39,627 nt of DNA from Gammaproteobacteria bacterium (GTDB lineage Bacteria > Pseudomonadota > Gammaproteobacteria > SZUA-152): assembly GCA_022340845.1 (NCBI GenBank), contig JAJDNG010000206.1, forward strand, positions 1 through 39,627, given 5' to 3'. A program made the position numbers and the translations under genes. The notes below the pieces were generated by a model, which saw only the letters and a list, made by a program, of their open reading frames with translations, was not told the DNA's origin and did no database searches. Of the stretch, positions 18,324 through 26,117 are shown one piece after another (the stretch's first letter is position 1; each line of letters begins with the position of its first letter).

Positions 18324-19214
18324 ATGCCCCATTACCGGCACTTAAGTCACGCGGGCAATCACGGCGATGTGCTAAAACACGCTGTTTTGTGCCTAATAGT
18401 CGAACAGTTGCTTGCGCGAGCGAATCCATTCGTTTATATCGACACTCATGCCGGAGCAGGTCTTTACGATTTATGGGCGCCAGCAGCACAAAAAAACCGT
18501 GAATTCGAAACCGGCATTCTTCGCTTATGGCACCACAACGACCTACCTGCCGGATTGCACACCTATATAGACATTGTGTACAAAATGAATCCTTTCGGTG
18601 AATTACGCTGGTATCCAGGATCACCGGCTCTGGTAGGGCAACTCATGCGCGCGCAGGACAATGCCCACTTGTTCGATGTGCACAGTAGTGAAATAAAAAC
18701 CCTGCAGAATTTGTTTAACTCAACTCATAATGTTCATGTGACCCATGCTGATGGTCCGCTTTCGCTAAACACCTTATCGCTGCCGCAGCAACACCAGGTG
18801 TTGGTATTGATAGATCCGTCGTATAAAACCAGAGCCGACTTTGTATTTGGCAGCAATGCTTTGAAAGTAGCCCAAGGCCGGTTTGCTGAGGGCGTATTTA
18901 TGTTATGGTATCCCGTTATCGATCGAGGGGAAATCCGCCGTTTGGAACTTGATGTTTGCTCTAGTGGATTAGGCAATATACTAATGGCCGAACTCAATGT
19001 GGCAGCCGACGACACGTCGGAAAAGACACGGGCAATGACAGGATCGGGAATGATTGTCATCAATCCGCCCGTAAACTTGAAAGAAAATTTACAACAGATA
19101 CTGCCTTGTTTAGCGCGCCGATGTATAGCACGGCGTTTTACCCCCGCAAGCCATATCGAAAATCCGGGCACCTGGCGCCTTTCATCGCTAGTATCCGAAA
19201 ATATGGCCCCATGA
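18324..19214 (+). CDS. rlmJ: 23S rRNA (adenine(2030)-N6)-methyltransferase
   Basis: A 296-residue cytoplasmic SAM-dependent enzyme that methylates A2030 of 23S rRNA. The N-terminal signature YRHLSHAGNHGDVLKHAV matches RlmJ. Motif I is YIDTHAGAGLYDL (about 38-50), followed by WYPGSPALVGQLMRAQD. Motif IV is at 164-167, the same numbering as the E. coli catalytic D164, but reads DPSY instead of DPPY. SGMIVINPPVNL near 241-252 is the conserved C-terminal element. Length is close to E. coli (280). The P-to-S change in the active-site motif may be tolerated or may lower activity. The start is an ATG with only a weak upstream GAG. The gene is divergent from the giant operon and has its own promoter region. 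Confidence 0.93.
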   Translation: MPHYRHLSHAGNHGDVLKHAVLCLIVEQLLARANPFVYIDTHAGAGLYDLWAPAAQKNREFETGILRLWHHNDLPAGLHTYIDIVYKMNPFGELRWYPGSPALVGQLMRAQDNAHLFDVHSSEIKTLQNLFNSTHNVHVTHADGPLSLNTLSLPQQHQVLVLIDPSYKTRADFVFGSNALKVAQGRFAEGVFMLWYPVIDRGEIRRLELDVCSSGLGNILMAELNVAADDTSEKTRAMTGSGMIVINPPVNLKENLQQILPCLARRCIARRFTPASHIENPGTWRLSSLVSENMAP

Positions 19215-19254
19215 ATCGCCGTACGGTGCTATGCTTAATTCATCGTGAATTACA

Positions 19255-19284
19255 TTGACATGCCCCAATCAATGACGATATTTT
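19255..19284 (+). promoter_or_regulatory. Sigma70-type promoter for the OmpA-family lipoprotein gene
   Basis: A consensus TTGACA (19255-19260) is followed after 18 bp by TATTTT (19279-19284). It starts about 40 bp after the rlmJ stop and lies about 80 bp before the lipoprotein ATG at 19366. It is the best-matching -35/-10 pair I found in the window. The ribosome-binding site of the gene is AAGGA at 19352-19356. Confidence 0.55.
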
Positions 19285-19365
19285 TAACTGCGTTGCCTTA
19301 AGAGAAAACTGTATTTTTACTATATTTACTGTTATTTGCAAAATACCCTGTAAGGACTCACGTCT

Positions 19366-20883
19366 ATGTATAACCGGCTTACCCACATACTGCTATTTTT
19401 AATGCTCATAACCTTGGGCGCATGCTCGACCACCATGCGACTTTCCTTGGAAGAACTTCGAGTCCAATATCCGGAATTGGCGAAGCTGGAGCAACGCTTG
19501 GATGAAGCCAAAACCAAAGGGAAAGATTTGCTTGCCCCCGAAAGTTATCAAACCGCCCTGGATGCGTATATCAGTGGTTTTACCGCAGCCCAGGAAAACC
19601 AACGGGAAATCGCCTTACAGTATGCAAGAGAAGGCATGGCGGCCCTCGATACCGCCTTGCAAACCGCACAAACCAGTGAAAAAATTCTTTCCGAAGTGCT
19701 CTCAGCACGCAGCAGGGCCCGTAAAGCCGGCGCAGAAAGTTTCTACGCGCAACAGATGCAGGAACTGGACAAAGAACTCACTAAAATCGGTCACTTAATT
19801 GATAATAACCAGATAGAAAAAGCCAAAGAACGGCGGCCCGAATTGCAGAAAGCCTATCTGGATCTTGAGTTGCAGGCACTCAAACAGAGCACGATTGAAT
19901 CCGCCCAAAAGGCCATTGCCAACGCCATTGCCAATGATGCTTCTAAACTTGCCCCAAAAACCATCGCTAATGCGCAAGAAGAATTAACCTTGGCACAGTC
20001 GGTTTTGGAAGTCGACCGCACCAACCGGGACAAAGCCAATGCGCACGCCACCCGTGCCACCATACTGGCTAACCGCAGCATGCACATCGCCGAAGTGGTA
20101 AAAGAATTCAGGCGCCGCGACTATTCCGGTGAGGATATTGTGCTCGCCTACCAGAATGAACTGAGTAAACTGGGGCAAGCAATGGACGAGGAGTTGTTAT
20201 TTGACAAACCCAATGAGCAAACCTTGCAAGATATGCGCAACAGTATCAGCTCGCTGTACGAATCCAATTCCGACAACAAGCGCCGTGCCCTTGAGTTGGA
20301 GGCCGAACTGAGCCAATTAAACGAAGCTCATCAGCAAGAGCTGATTAGCTTGCGGCAACAACACGCTCAAGACATGGCTCAATTGGAAAGCCAATACACA
20401 GGCAAAATTTCCATGCTGGGTAAAACTCAGGAACATCTGGAAAGAATGCACGAAGAACAACGTGCGCGCTTCGAACGAGTCCAGGCGCTTTTCAGTGATC
20501 GAGAAGCAAACGTCTACCGGCAAAAAAACAACGTCCTTATTTCGGTACACGGATTCAAATTTCCAGTTGGCAGTGCTGAAATTCGCCCTGAGAATTTTGC
20601 TCTGATGAATAAAATCGTCAAAGCCATTGGTGAATTCAAATCATCCAAAATCATGGTCTCCGGTCACACCGACTCCACCGGCAGCGCCGATATGAATAAA
20701 ATCCTGTCCGATCAAAGAGCGAAAAACGTGGCAAAATTTTTCACTGAAGTCGGTGGTATTGACGGAAATCGCATTCAGGCCAAAGGCTTCGGACAGGAAA
20801 AACCCGTGGCCAGCAATGCTAGCGCTGAAGGCCGGGCGCTCAACCGGCGAGTGGAAATCCTAATCGTCAACGACGGCCGCTAG
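19366..20883 (+). CDS. OmpA-family peptidoglycan-binding lipoprotein with long coiled coil
   Basis: A 505-residue outer-membrane-type lipoprotein. The signal peptide ends in lipobox LGAC (Cys20), followed by Ser-Thr, which does not signal inner-membrane retention. Residues about 27-110 resemble the DUF4398 alpha-helical domain often found in OmpA lipoproteins. About 110-370 is Glu/Gln/Lys-rich and strongly coiled-coil (LEAELSQLNEAHQQELISLR). The C-terminal OmpA domain (about 390-505) has FPVGSAEIRPENFALM, SGHTDSTGS and EGRALNRRVEI, the residues that bind diaminopimelate in peptidoglycan. It probably spans from outer membrane to wall. ATG 19366 is supported by AAGGA 9 nt upstream. It appears monocistronic with its own promoter. 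The coiled coil could set envelope spacing or bind partners; this is inference. Confidence 0.9.
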   Translation: MYNRLTHILLFLMLITLGACSTTMRLSLEELRVQYPELAKLEQRLDEAKTKGKDLLAPESYQTALDAYISGFTAAQENQREIALQYAREGMAALDTALQTAQTSEKILSEVLSARSRARKAGAESFYAQQMQELDKELTKIGHLIDNNQIEKAKERRPELQKAYLDLELQALKQSTIESAQKAIANAIANDASKLAPKTIANAQEELTLAQSVLEVDRTNRDKANAHATRATILANRSMHIAEVVKEFRRRDYSGEDIVLAYQNELSKLGQAMDEELLFDKPNEQTLQDMRNSISSLYESNSDNKRRALELEAELSQLNEAHQQELISLRQQHAQDMAQLESQYTGKISMLGKTQEHLERMHEEQRARFERVQALFSDREANVYRQKNNVLISVHGFKFPVGSAEIRPENFALMNKIVKAIGEFKSSKIMVSGHTDSTGSADMNKILSDQRAKNVAKFFTEVGGIDGNRIQAKGFGQEKPVASNASAEGRALNRRVEILIVNDGR

Positions 20884-21410
20884 AGAATTTGTTCAGACCG
20901 CTGCCACTACCGCTCGCCACGGCAGACAAAGTCGGGTTAGAACAGTCAACCACCCGAAGCAAAAACGATAACCTATTGTTTTCATAGCTATTTACCCTTC
21001 TAAATCCACATTAAACCACTCGGCTATCCACGTTTTCAACGGCAAAAATAGTTGATTTCAGCCAGTTTCTGGGCCATTCTGAAACAGTGGGTTCGAGCAG
21101 CACGAGTGGCCAAACCCATTTTTCACACGACCAGTAATCCAATAGACCACTCCCGGAAAGCTGGACGCGACACCCGGTTCGTGTATGAGCATAAAATATA
21201 AATGATTTTGTCCGATACAACGCTAAGTGAAGCCCAAGTGACGCCCAAGTACCACCTAAGTAAAGCCGAAACACCGCGGCCTCGCTTTTTCATTCACACT
21301 GGCAATCGCGCTTGAACGTCTGTTGTTCCAAAGCTATCCACATTGCACTGAATATTGTGAATCCAAAACCGTAACCATCGTAACCCTTAATTAATTCAAC
21401 TTACCGTATC
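20884..21410. other. 527-bp gene-poor intergenic region
   Basis: No convincing gene was found. Contents: a G-U-tolerant inverted repeat GGCCATTC/GAGTGGCC (about 21072-21110) with TGGGTT/AACCCA nested across it; the word GCTATCCAC twice (near 21023 and 21343); and four tandem 11-bp repeats at 21225-21268. On the minus strand there is a 30-codon ORF (20985-20893, MKTIGYRFCFGWLTVLTRL...) with AGAAGG 9-10 nt before its ATG. An 87-aa ORF (21274-21011, GTG start) has no recognisable family. The region must contain the promoter of the GGDEF-EAL gene. Confidence 0.5.
21225..21268. repeat. Four tandem 11-bp repeats upstream of the GGDEF-EAL gene
   Basis: AAGTGAAGCCC, AAGTGACGCCC, AAGTACCACCT and AAGTAAAGCCG follow each other without gaps. 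AAGT is invariant and the remainder degenerate. The 11-bp period is about one helical turn, so a protein bound to each unit would face the same side of the DNA. The array ends 142 bp before the GTG start of the cyclic-di-GMP gene. Cooperative operator use is an inference; degenerate satellite sequence is the alternative. Confidence 0.6.
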
Positions 21411-24059
21411 GTGAATTCTCGCAAGCTGCATTACCCGAACCTCATTGACATGTTGAGTAATCCGCCTCACAACAAGCAGGATATCAAAATCTTAAGTGAG
21501 AATTACCAACGCTTGCTCGAAGATTATCACGTGCAGGGTCAGATACTGGATGTATCAAATCGTATTTTGCGCAGTGGCAGCACATCCAATACCTTGGAAG
21601 AGGCTTTTAAAGCTGTCATCGACATCTGTCAGTCCGCATTTGGCGCCGACACTTCGGTGATCGAACTTTATGATGAACCCAGGAACATGCTGGTGGGAGT
21701 GGCGACTGACTACGGCCCCTATAAGCCGGAAGGCTATTTTGACCTGCCGCTGGACGAACAATCCCTCTCCGGTATGGCTTTTAAAGCCGGGCAAACGGTG
21801 GCTATCGACGATGTCGTCAATGACCCCCGGGTGAGCCAGCGCATCCGGCGTATTTTTTCCGCGCGCTCCGGAATTGCTGCGCCCCTGATCGTAGATGATA
21901 AGGCCATTGGGGTATTGTTAACCATGATGAACGAACGCCAGCATACCTTTAGCGCGCGTGACATCAATCTAATGGAAGGACTGGCAGCGGAGGCAGCACT
22001 CGCTGTACACACCCAGATGCTGCACAAACAGCGTATTCAGGCCGAACATCGCTTTCAGCGCTTGGTGGAAAACGCTCCCTCGGCCATTTTACTGATCGAT
22101 CAAACCTGCACAATACAGGAAGCCAACCACCGGGCAATCGAGGTCTTCGAAGACCCCGACCTCGTAGGCAGACAAATTGAGCAATACTTTTCCCAGCACG
22201 ACCTCGATGGTGTATTAAAACGCTTCAGAAATCTGAAATTGGACAAGTCGGTGACATTGGAAGCCACCATCGTGAATAAACACAACCAACCCACCGATGT
22301 CGCGATCAGTGCCAACCTGTTGTCCATTGCCGGCCAACCGGTTATCCAGGCATTTTTCCTCGATATTACCCAGCGCAAACTGACCGAAGCGGCGTTGTAC
22401 GAAGAAAAAGAACGGGCGCAAATCACCTTAAGTTCCATCGCTGACGGCGTGGTGGTTACCGACCAACACGGAACAATCACCTCCATAAACCCCAAAGCCG
22501 AGGTTTTAACCGGCTGGAATTCGAGGGACGCCTGTGGACTGGCCGCGCCATTGGTATTGAACATCAGTGACGAAGAAACCCATCTGCCCTTATCCGGCAT
22601 CATCGATAAATGCCTGCACAAAGGCCAACCGGTGGACCTGGCAGGTTCCGCTATCCTCACCCGGCGCAACGGCGGTAGCAGTGCCGTGGAACTGTCCATT
22701 GCACCCATGCGCGACCGCAACGGTAACGCCAGTGGCGCAGTCATTGTCATACATGACGTCAGCGAAGCGCGTAAAATGGCTGAAGAAATGCAGTTTCTTG
22801 CCACTCACGATACGCTCACCGGGTTGGTCAATCGCGGCGAGTTTGAACGCCGCTTGATCGAGGTCATCCATGCCGCCCATACAGCAGAGAACCATTACGC
22901 ATTGTGCTTTCTGGATCTGGATCGCTTTAAAGTCGTCAATGACACCGCCGGGCACGTTGCGGGTGACGAACTGCTGATCCAGTTGACCTCTTTGTTAAAA
23001 TCCAAAGTACGCAACAGTGACACATTAGCTCGGCTGGGCGGCGATGAGTTTGCCATATTGCTGCACAATTGCCCTTTGGACAAAGCCAGTGCTATTGCGG
23101 AAACCGTGCGGCGACTGGTCAAGGAATTCCGTTTCGTATGGGAAGGGAAAAGTTTCGAAATCGGCGTCTCTATAGGAGTCATCGCCATCACGCCTCAGAT
23201 CGGCGAACTTAAAGAAATACTCAGTGCGGTTGACACGGCCTGTTATCTGGCTAAAGAGCAAGGCCGCAATCGAATTCACATATTCAAACCCGGTGATGAA
23301 GAAATCGCCCGCCGTCACGGTGAAATGGAATTAACTCATCGCATTCGCCAGGCCTTAAAAGAAGACCGCTTCAGCTTATGGCAGCAACCCCTGGAACCAT
23401 TAAAGGACGAGTTGCAGCACATTCAAGCCAGTGAAATTTTTGTACGCATGCATGATGGGGATGAAATCATTTATCCCAGCGTTTTCATCCCCGCCGCAGA
23501 GCGCTACCAGCTGATGCCCGATATCGACCGCTGGGTGATTAATGCCGTGTTTGATGCTATACGCCAGGGTCGGTTGTTAACCGGCGAACAAACCTATTGT
23601 TTTATCAATCTTTCCGGGCAGTCATTGGGGGACAACGAGTTGCTGCAAATGATTATGACGCAGCTCGATAGCATTTCCGCAGCACCTGAGCGGATTTGCT
23701 TCGAAATCACGGAAACCGCGGCCATCGCCAATTTGGCCAACGCGATTAATTTTGTCACTGTGCTGCAAAGCCGCGGCTGTTGTTTCGCCTTAGACGATTT
23801 TGGCAGCGGTCTCAGTTCTTTCGCGTATTTGAAAAGCCTGCCCGTGGACTTTATTAAAATAGACGGCCATTTTATACGCGACATGGTGCATAACCCCGTT
23901 GACCGCACCATGGTCGAGGCCATCGGCAAAATAGGTCATGTCATGGGTATTCAGACTATCGGCGAGTTTGTCGAAGACCATGCCGTGCGTGATGCCCTGA
24001 AACAAGCCGGTGTGGATTACGCCCAAGGCAACGGTATCGCCAGGCCCAAGCCGCTTTGA
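21411..24059 (+). CDS. GAF-PAS-PAS-GGDEF-EAL cyclic-di-GMP turnover protein
   Basis: An 882-residue soluble signalling protein with no membrane helix. A GAF domain (about 60-200) precedes two PAS domains (about 212-325 and 340-455). The GGDEF domain (about 460-615) has an intact RLGGDEF near 541-547 and an inhibitory-site RNSD five residues before it, so diguanylate cyclase activity with product inhibition is plausible. In the EAL domain (about 635-882) the signature reads EIF (Glu675 kept). INLSGQS, ETAAI, LDDFGSG, FIKIDG and EFVE retain the metal and catalytic positions, so phosphodiesterase activity is possible. The ligand of the GAF/PAS sensors is unknown. The GTG at 21411 has no Shine-Dalgarno; ATG 21450 is an alternative, also without one. 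The gene converges on the beta-barrel gene with a 3-bp gap. Confidence 0.93.
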   Translation: MNSRKLHYPNLIDMLSNPPHNKQDIKILSENYQRLLEDYHVQGQILDVSNRILRSGSTSNTLEEAFKAVIDICQSAFGADTSVIELYDEPRNMLVGVATDYGPYKPEGYFDLPLDEQSLSGMAFKAGQTVAIDDVVNDPRVSQRIRRIFSARSGIAAPLIVDDKAIGVLLTMMNERQHTFSARDINLMEGLAAEAALAVHTQMLHKQRIQAEHRFQRLVENAPSAILLIDQTCTIQEANHRAIEVFEDPDLVGRQIEQYFSQHDLDGVLKRFRNLKLDKSVTLEATIVNKHNQPTDVAISANLLSIAGQPVIQAFFLDITQRKLTEAALYEEKERAQITLSSIADGVVVTDQHGTITSINPKAEVLTGWNSRDACGLAAPLVLNISDEETHLPLSGIIDKCLHKGQPVDLAGSAILTRRNGGSSAVELSIAPMRDRNGNASGAVIVIHDVSEARKMAEEMQFLATHDTLTGLVNRGEFERRLIEVIHAAHTAENHYALCFLDLDRFKVVNDTAGHVAGDELLIQLTSLLKSKVRNSDTLARLGGDEFAILLHNCPLDKASAIAETVRRLVKEFRFVWEGKSFEIGVSIGVIAITPQIGELKEILSAVDTACYLAKEQGRNRIHIFKPGDEEIARRHGEMELTHRIRQALKEDRFSLWQQPLEPLKDELQHIQASEIFVRMHDGDEIIYPSVFIPAAERYQLMPDIDRWVINAVFDAIRQGRLLTGEQTYCFINLSGQSLGDNELLQMIMTQLDSISAAPERICFEITETAAIANLANAINFVTVLQSRGCCFALDDFGSGLSSFAYLKSLPVDFIKIDGHFIRDMVHNPVDRTMVEAIGKIGHVMGIQTIGEFVEDHAVRDALKQAGVDYAQGNGIARPKPL

Positions 24060-24062
24060 TTA

Positions 24063-24929
24063 TCACCAGTAATAACTCAGCGCAAGCGTACCGTATACAA
24101 AGTCGGGATAGTCTTGTTCAGCGGATTGCGTGCCTAATGATAACCCCAGACTAAACTGCTCGAAGACATCGACTTCCACTGTCGCGCCATAACTGTAAGC
24201 GTTGCTTTGATCGATGGCGGACACACTGTGTATCCAAAAGCCACTCAGGTTTCCCCAGTCCAAATATACACTCCCGCCCAGTCGATAAACATGATCGGCA
24301 AAACCGACGGAGTTCAGCAACTTCAAGCGGGCCAAATCGTTCGGTAAAGCGACTTCCGCCACTCGCAACAGTAACTCGGAATAATAGTGTTTGCTGTAAT
24401 CAGCGTATAAATAAAGATTTTCCAGCGCCTCGGCGCCAATGTTCACAGTGAATCCCTCACTGCTGAATTCCCTAAACAACAAATTGGCCCGATTGAAATT
24501 AAACTGCCTTATCTGCGGCTTAATGGATACGTTCACTTTTTCGAATTCGTAACCTATAGAGCCTCTCAAAGTTTTGACTTCTATATTTTCCTGATCGTCC
24601 CAATATTCGAATTCAACGCCCAATGGAATTTTCGCGTCCAAATCCGACTCCACACCCACTAAAGCGGAAAACGGTTCTATGGTTTGATCGGATTCGCTGG
24701 ACTTTATATACAATTGGCCCAGAGAAAGAACCAATCTGCGTTTATTCGGCAGCGCAAGGCTGGCATCCAAATAATAATCGCTGCCATCGTCACTGTCGCC
24801 GGTGCCCGATACCGTCACCACCGAAATTGAATCGGCGACCGGGTCCGAATCGGCGGTCGCCGATAACGCAAAAAAGGCCGCCCACAGGATGGCGGCCGAA
24901 TGGATTGCAAACGCTGGACTTCGATTCAT
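24063..24929 (-). CDS. Predicted outer-membrane beta-barrel protein of unknown function
   Basis: A 288-residue protein with a signal peptide (about 1-26, ending ALSATAD). The mature chain alternates polar and hydrophobic residues in short strands separated by acidic turns, and ends in LALSYYW. A C-terminal aromatic residue is the usual signal for BAM-mediated outer-membrane insertion. I recognise no specific family; size suggests a barrel of about 12-14 strands. It is the last gene of the ECF sigma operon, 10 bp after the DUF3106 gene. A perfect GC stem-loop plus T run lies within its signal-peptide codons (see the terminator entry), so expression may be uncoupled from the upstream genes. No strong ribosome-binding site precedes the ATG. 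A porin, adhesin or structural barrel are all possible. Confidence 0.8.
   Translation of the reverse strand: MNRSPAFAIHSAAILWAAFFALSATADSDPVADSISVVTVSGTGDSDDGSDYYLDASLALPNKRRLVLSLGQLYIKSSESDQTIEPFSALVGVESDLDAKIPLGVEFEYWDDQENIEVKTLRGSIGYEFEKVNVSIKPQIRQFNFNRANLLFREFSSEGFTVNIGAEALENLYLYADYSKHYYSELLLRVAEVALPNDLARLKLLNSVGFADHVYRLGGSVYLDWGNLSGFWIHSVSAIDQSNAYSYGATVEVDVFEQFSLGLSLGTQSAEQDYPDFVYGTLALSYYW
24870..24897 (-). terminator. Terminator-like hairpin inside the signal-peptide codons of the beta-barrel gene
   Basis: Read on the minus strand, GGCCGCC and GGCGGCC form a perfect 7-bp all-GC stem around an 8-nt loop, followed directly by TTTTTT. It covers about codons 11-20 of the barrel gene, starting about 30 nt after its ATG and 43 nt after the DUF3106 stop. 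By structure it is a complete intrinsic terminator on the sense strand. It may attenuate read-through from the sigma operon unless ribosomes cover it. Coding constraint (Ala-Ala...Ala-Ala-Phe-Phe) offers a chance explanation. Confidence 0.6.
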
Positions 24930-24939
24930 ACGCTTTGGG

Positions 24940-25488
24940 TTAACGTGCCTGGCGGCGGCGTTGCAAGGCTCGCTTTTGTTGCGGGCTGAGATTTTTATAT
25001 CGTTGGCGGATTCTTTGTTTGGCCTTGTGCTTTTGCTCGGGGGTCATGTTGTTCCACCTCTCACGCAACTGTTGTTTTTTATCCGGCGACAAATCTTTGT
25101 ACCATTGATATCGCTTGCGAATCCTGGCTTGTTCCTCCGGGGAAAGTGATTTGAATTCCTGAAACTTATTACGCAATAATTGTTTCTTGTCCTCGGGCAG
25201 ATTCTTCCAGGTGGAAAAACGCTGTTTCATTGTGTCACGCTGTTGCGGCGTAGCCTGAAGCCAACGTTCGGCCCCGGCGAGCAAACGTTTTTTTCGTTCC
25301 TCGGGAAAAGTGCCCCATTGGGACTCAAAGCGCTGCAGCACTTGTTGCTGTTCTGGCGTCAGCGTATTCCACTGCATCGGTGGCTCCTCGGCAAATCCCA
25401 CTGCCGGTAACATTGGCAACGTCGCTAACAAAAACACGAGCAAGAGCAACCGCGATGCCAGGAAAGATTTTAATAACCGCTTACTCAT
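24940..25488 (-). CDS. DUF3106 family exported protein
   Basis: A 182-residue protein starting MSKRLLKSF, with a signal peptide to about residue 36 (GFAEEP). The mature part is highly basic and consists of about seven roughly 18-20-residue helical repeats of the form W-x-x-L-[ST]-P-E/D-x-[QK] (WNTLTPEQQ, WKNLPEDKK, YKDLSPDKK, YKNLSPQQK), the hallmark of DUF3106. The repeat resembles the LTxxQ motif of Spy/CpxP-type periplasmic proteins, but chaperone function is only an analogy. I chose ATG 25488 over the track's 25602: GAGGATC precedes it, the signal peptide begins here, and its ATG overlaps the upstream stop by 8 nt, which implies translational coupling. DUF3106 genes commonly follow ECF sigma operons of this type. 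Confidence 0.85.
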   Translation of the reverse strand: MSKRLLKSFLASRLLLLVFLLATLPMLPAVGFAEEPPMQWNTLTPEQQQVLQRFESQWGTFPEERKKRLLAGAERWLQATPQQRDTMKQRFSTWKNLPEDKKQLLRNKFQEFKSLSPEEQARIRKRYQWYKDLSPDKKQQLRERWNNMTPEQKHKAKQRIRQRYKNLSPQQKRALQRRRQAR

Positions 25489-25750
25489 GGGATTGATCCT
25501 CATCATTACGCTGTTTTTCACGCTGATTTTCACGTTGTTGTTCATTCGGCTGTTCATTCTGCTCCATGTCCAATAAATCCAGTGGGTCGATCCACTCGCC
25601 ATCCTCGGTTTGAAATTCGCCCAGGAATTCGAGCAACTCCATGCTGGGCGCTTCCACGGTATCCTCGTTAGCCGCGGCTGCGGTTGCGACCAACCAGGCG
25701 TTCAGTAAGACAATAGTTGCAAACTGCTGAAATGGTTTAACCCACATCAC
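25481..25750 (-). CDS. Small exported acidic protein of the ECF sigma operon
   Basis: An 89-residue protein with an N-terminal signal peptide or anchor (about 1-27, ending TAAAANED). A conserved-looking core PSMELLEFLGEFQTEDGEW (about 35-53) is followed by IDPLDLLD, and the tail is very rich in Gln, Asn, Arg and Glu. It starts GTG-ATG, so either 25750 or 25747 could be used. It overlaps the upstream anti-sigma-like gene by 11-14 nt and the DUF3106 gene by 8 nt. Its tight packing and the conserved core, which I recall next to DUF3106 genes in other gammaproteobacteria, argue that it is real. Biochemical function is unknown. An accessory periplasmic role in signalling to the sigma factor is speculation. 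Confidence 0.75.
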   Translation of the reverse strand: MMWVKPFQQFATIVLLNAWLVATAAAANEDTVEAPSMELLEFLGEFQTEDGEWIDPLDLLDMEQNEQPNEQQRENQREKQRNDEDQSHE

Positions 25751-26117
25751 CGTGCTCTTCCGCCAGCCATTGATAAAAATCCAGCTCTTCGTACAGTTCC
25801 AGGTCTTCCGGGGCCGTCAATAACGGCATATCTTCAACACTCGCTATGGGGGAGGATTCCTGGTTAGTTTGAATTTGATAAAAACTGACAGCGATCACTA
25901 ACGTGAGCGCCGCAATCCCACCAGCCGGTATAAGCCATCCTGGAGCTGTTTTTGAAGGCTTGTCGAGCGCTTCTGCGGCGGTTCGCACCGCAGCACGCCT
26001 GGCCTGCTGCAACCGTCGGCGCACATCATCATCCAAAGTAAACTTGTCATCCAATGTGGATTTGGCCGCGTTAAGCAGCTCTTCATCGGTCAACGGCGTG
26101 TTTTTGCTATCACTCAT
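25737..26117 (-). CDS. Single-pass membrane protein, probable anti-sigma factor (DUF3619-like)
   Basis: A 126-residue protein with a cytoplasmic N-terminal region of about 60 residues rich in charged helices (DDDVRRRLQQARRAA). One membrane helix lies at about 64-84 (WLIPAGGIAALTLVIAVSFY). The acidic periplasmic tail contains ELYEELDFYQWLAEEHG. Layout and position directly after the ECF sigma gene (4-nt ATGA overlap) suggest an anti-sigma factor that holds the sigma factor at the membrane. The sequence resembles DUF3619-type proteins, which often occupy this slot. There is no zinc-binding HxxxCxxC (ZAS) motif, so it would be a non-ZAS type. In Pseudomonas the SbrI/SbrR pair is a comparable arrangement. 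The function is inferred from context. Confidence 0.75.
   Translation of the reverse strand: MSDSKNTPLTDEELLNAAKSTLDDKFTLDDDVRRRLQQARRAAVRTAAEALDKPSKTAPGWLIPAGGIAALTLVIAVSFYQIQTNQESSPIASVEDMPLLTAPEDLELYEELDFYQWLAEEHGDVG

Noticed and set aside
21011-21040. tRNA-like stretch on the minus strand (GCCGAGTGGTTTAA, resembling a D-arm)
   Set aside because: No matching acceptor stem, anticodon arm or T-arm (GGTTCRANNCC) follows at the right spacing.
21011-21274. 87-aa minus-strand ORF with GTG start in the gap before the GGDEF-EAL gene
   Set aside because: No recognisable family, no signal or domain, no good ribosome-binding site, and its start runs through the degenerate 11-bp repeats. Kept only as a note under the intergenic region.
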